Positions 62,405 through 64,000 of a DNA stretch of 64,000 bases are shown here, one piece after another. The translations under genes and the position numbers were made by a program. The notes beneath the pieces are model-generated. The model was not told where the DNA came from. It saw only the letters and a list, made by a program, of their open reading frames with translations, and made no database searches. The stretch is from Melastoma dodecandrum (Eukaryota; Streptophyta; Magnoliopsida; Myrtales; Melastomataceae). Where the stretch lies: contig JARUPY010000533.1 in NCBI GenBank assembly GCA_029817715.1, forward strand, positions 6,484,517 to 6,548,516, written 5' to 3'. Numbering within the stretch: the first letter of the stretch is position 1; every line of letters begins with the position of its first letter.

Positions 62405-64000
62405 TGGAAATGAGGTCTGTGGGTGAGTTGTTGCATGGCTTTTGTTTAGGTTGAAGGGGAAATGGAAGAAATGGGGAGATTTGGCGGCGGGAAATATAAG
62501 AAGAAGGGGAATCAAACGAAAACAACAACAAAGTGTAACAACAAGGAGAAGAAGGAGAAGATCGGGGCATTGTCCCTTATTTTTATCCGTTACTTTGTTA
62601 TTTTTTTTTTATCTTTTTTACATGTTCTCTCGAGTTGTCTAAAAAAGATTTCCCCCAATGTTTCTAATTTTGACATTTTGAATCTTTTCTTTTCTTTTTG
62701 TACTTTTTTTTTCCTCTTTTCCAGTAGTTCCGTTCAGTTCAGTTCAGTTCAGAACAAAGCTGTTGTGTTAGGGTTCTCTTGTGGTTGTCCTTTTTAGCTT
62801 ATGGACAAATTAGTCGGTTCAAATAGTGACTCAAATGAAAGAAAAAAAATACGGGCATGTTTGTACCTATGTGAAAAAAAATTCTATGGTTAGAGTTTAT
62901 AAAATTTCCTTTACCGTCGTCATAACCGTTATCTCAAACAACTAAATTTTGAAATTATAAAAAAAAAGTTGATGTTGAAAAGACTTGAAAAAAATTCCCG
63001 GATGAGAAAGAGTTGTTTAAAGAAGTCATTATCTCAATTAAAAAAATTTCAAGTCATCTAAAGTCACTGTCTGAAATGAGTCCATTTTAATTGAAGTCAT
63101 GGAAGGGAGTCTTGAACCACGGCATCCCTTCTCAACGACCGATCTGACGGGGGATGTGTACCCGAGGGTCATGCCACGCCAGTGCCATGCAATGCCCAAT
63201 CAGCAGTTTAACGGTGGGTTGATAGGGAAACGACTAAGTGGGCGTCACGAAGGTTTCCATCAGCTGATTCGGTGAACAATGGTTAAATTTGATATAACGG
63301 TCAAACGCTAGGACGTGTGATGATATTTTGAAAAGTTCAGGATATATCGAAAAAAACGGTCAAACTTTAGGGTAAAATTAACAATTGGAGTTAAAATTAA
63401 AAATCATTATTCTGAACACCTATAATTTTGAAAATCAAAACCTTATTTCAAGAAACATTTTTCTTCCTACAATCCTCGAAATAAGGTTCACTTATCTTCG
63501 TAGCCTTTTATGAATAATAAAAATAATAATAATAGGGAGAGGGAGGGGTGCTTGGAACACACTCACATTGTATCGCAGGAAATTTCTCCCACGATTCTTT
63601 TCAAAAGTGTGGGGGGATCCGTGGAAAGTTTACGAGTTAACAAATATTACCTTTTGTACGGTGCACAAGTCTCACCTTGTCACCTACCTTAATTTAAAAA
63701 TTTGATTAATTTGGCAAACACTAAATTCTCACGTTAAAGAAAGAAAAAGAAGAGCATTTCACGGAAGAAATGATAATTTATGTAAATGTAAAGAAAAAGG
63801 AGAGATTAAATTTCGGTGATGAGAAGAAATGAACCGCGCTGCATGCATGTGAAGGTGAGTGAGTAATTGTGATGGACATTTGTTTCAGAATCTTTTTGTC
63901 GCGAGTGTTGGCCGCCAATCATTTAAAAAGTGGGAATCGAAATCGATAGTCCGTGACAACCCCCCCTCTCTCTCATTCTCTTCTCCTTTCTTTATTATTA
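62405..64000. other. IDD 3' flank and intergenic DNA
   Basis: The first ~400 bp is probably the 3' UTR and includes four tandem TTCAG units at about 62732-62752. Beyond that the sequence is AT-rich with no gene seen. Confidence 0.5.

Overview
The window is nuclear DNA from a flowering plant, most likely a eudicot. The signs are spliced genes of plant-specific families (remorin, IDD zinc finger, PIP-type reductase, PSKR-like receptor kinase), AT-rich intergenic DNA, and large Ty3/gypsy elements of the Tat/Ogre type. The species cannot be named from the sequence.

Positions 1-25305 are nested retrotransposons. A giant Ogre-like element fills 1-18376: a partial 5' LTR, a tRNA-type primer site, an extra ORF upstream of gag, gag, protease, a putative 315-bp intron, RT-RNase H-integrase, a 2.4-kb segment with an array of hairpins, and a complete 4.4-kb 3' LTR. 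It inserted into the reverse transcriptase gene of an older Tat-type element. The 3' half of that element (end of RT, RNase H, integrase, an antisense multi-exon plant-mobile-domain gene, and a 942-bp LTR) follows at 18377-25305. The 5' half must lie left of the window. Both elements carry in-frame stops and frameshifts.

Positions 25306-38440 are a gene-poor stretch with one intact gene, a five-exon eugenol-synthase-like reductase on the minus strand (28508-29821). A broken exon of a paralogue lies 1.4 kb away. Around them are a non-autonomous hAT element with an 8-bp target duplication, a decayed PSKR-like receptor kinase (33337-36103), a 427-bp solo-LTR-like insertion inside that pseudogene, a second 761-bp solo LTR beside it (each with a 5-bp target duplication), and a foldback repeat.

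Positions 38441-64000 hold three apparently intact genes: a seven-exon remorin (minus strand, 39007-41209), a seven-exon atypical bHLH factor (plus, 47149-49009) and a three-exon IDD C2H2 zinc-finger factor (plus, 58804-62404). Long poly-G/C tracts, microsatellites and a MITE-like inverted repeat lie between them. A promoter-like cluster of TGGGCC boxes near 49.8 kb may mark another transcription unit whose product I do not recognise. These genes show no sign of acting together.
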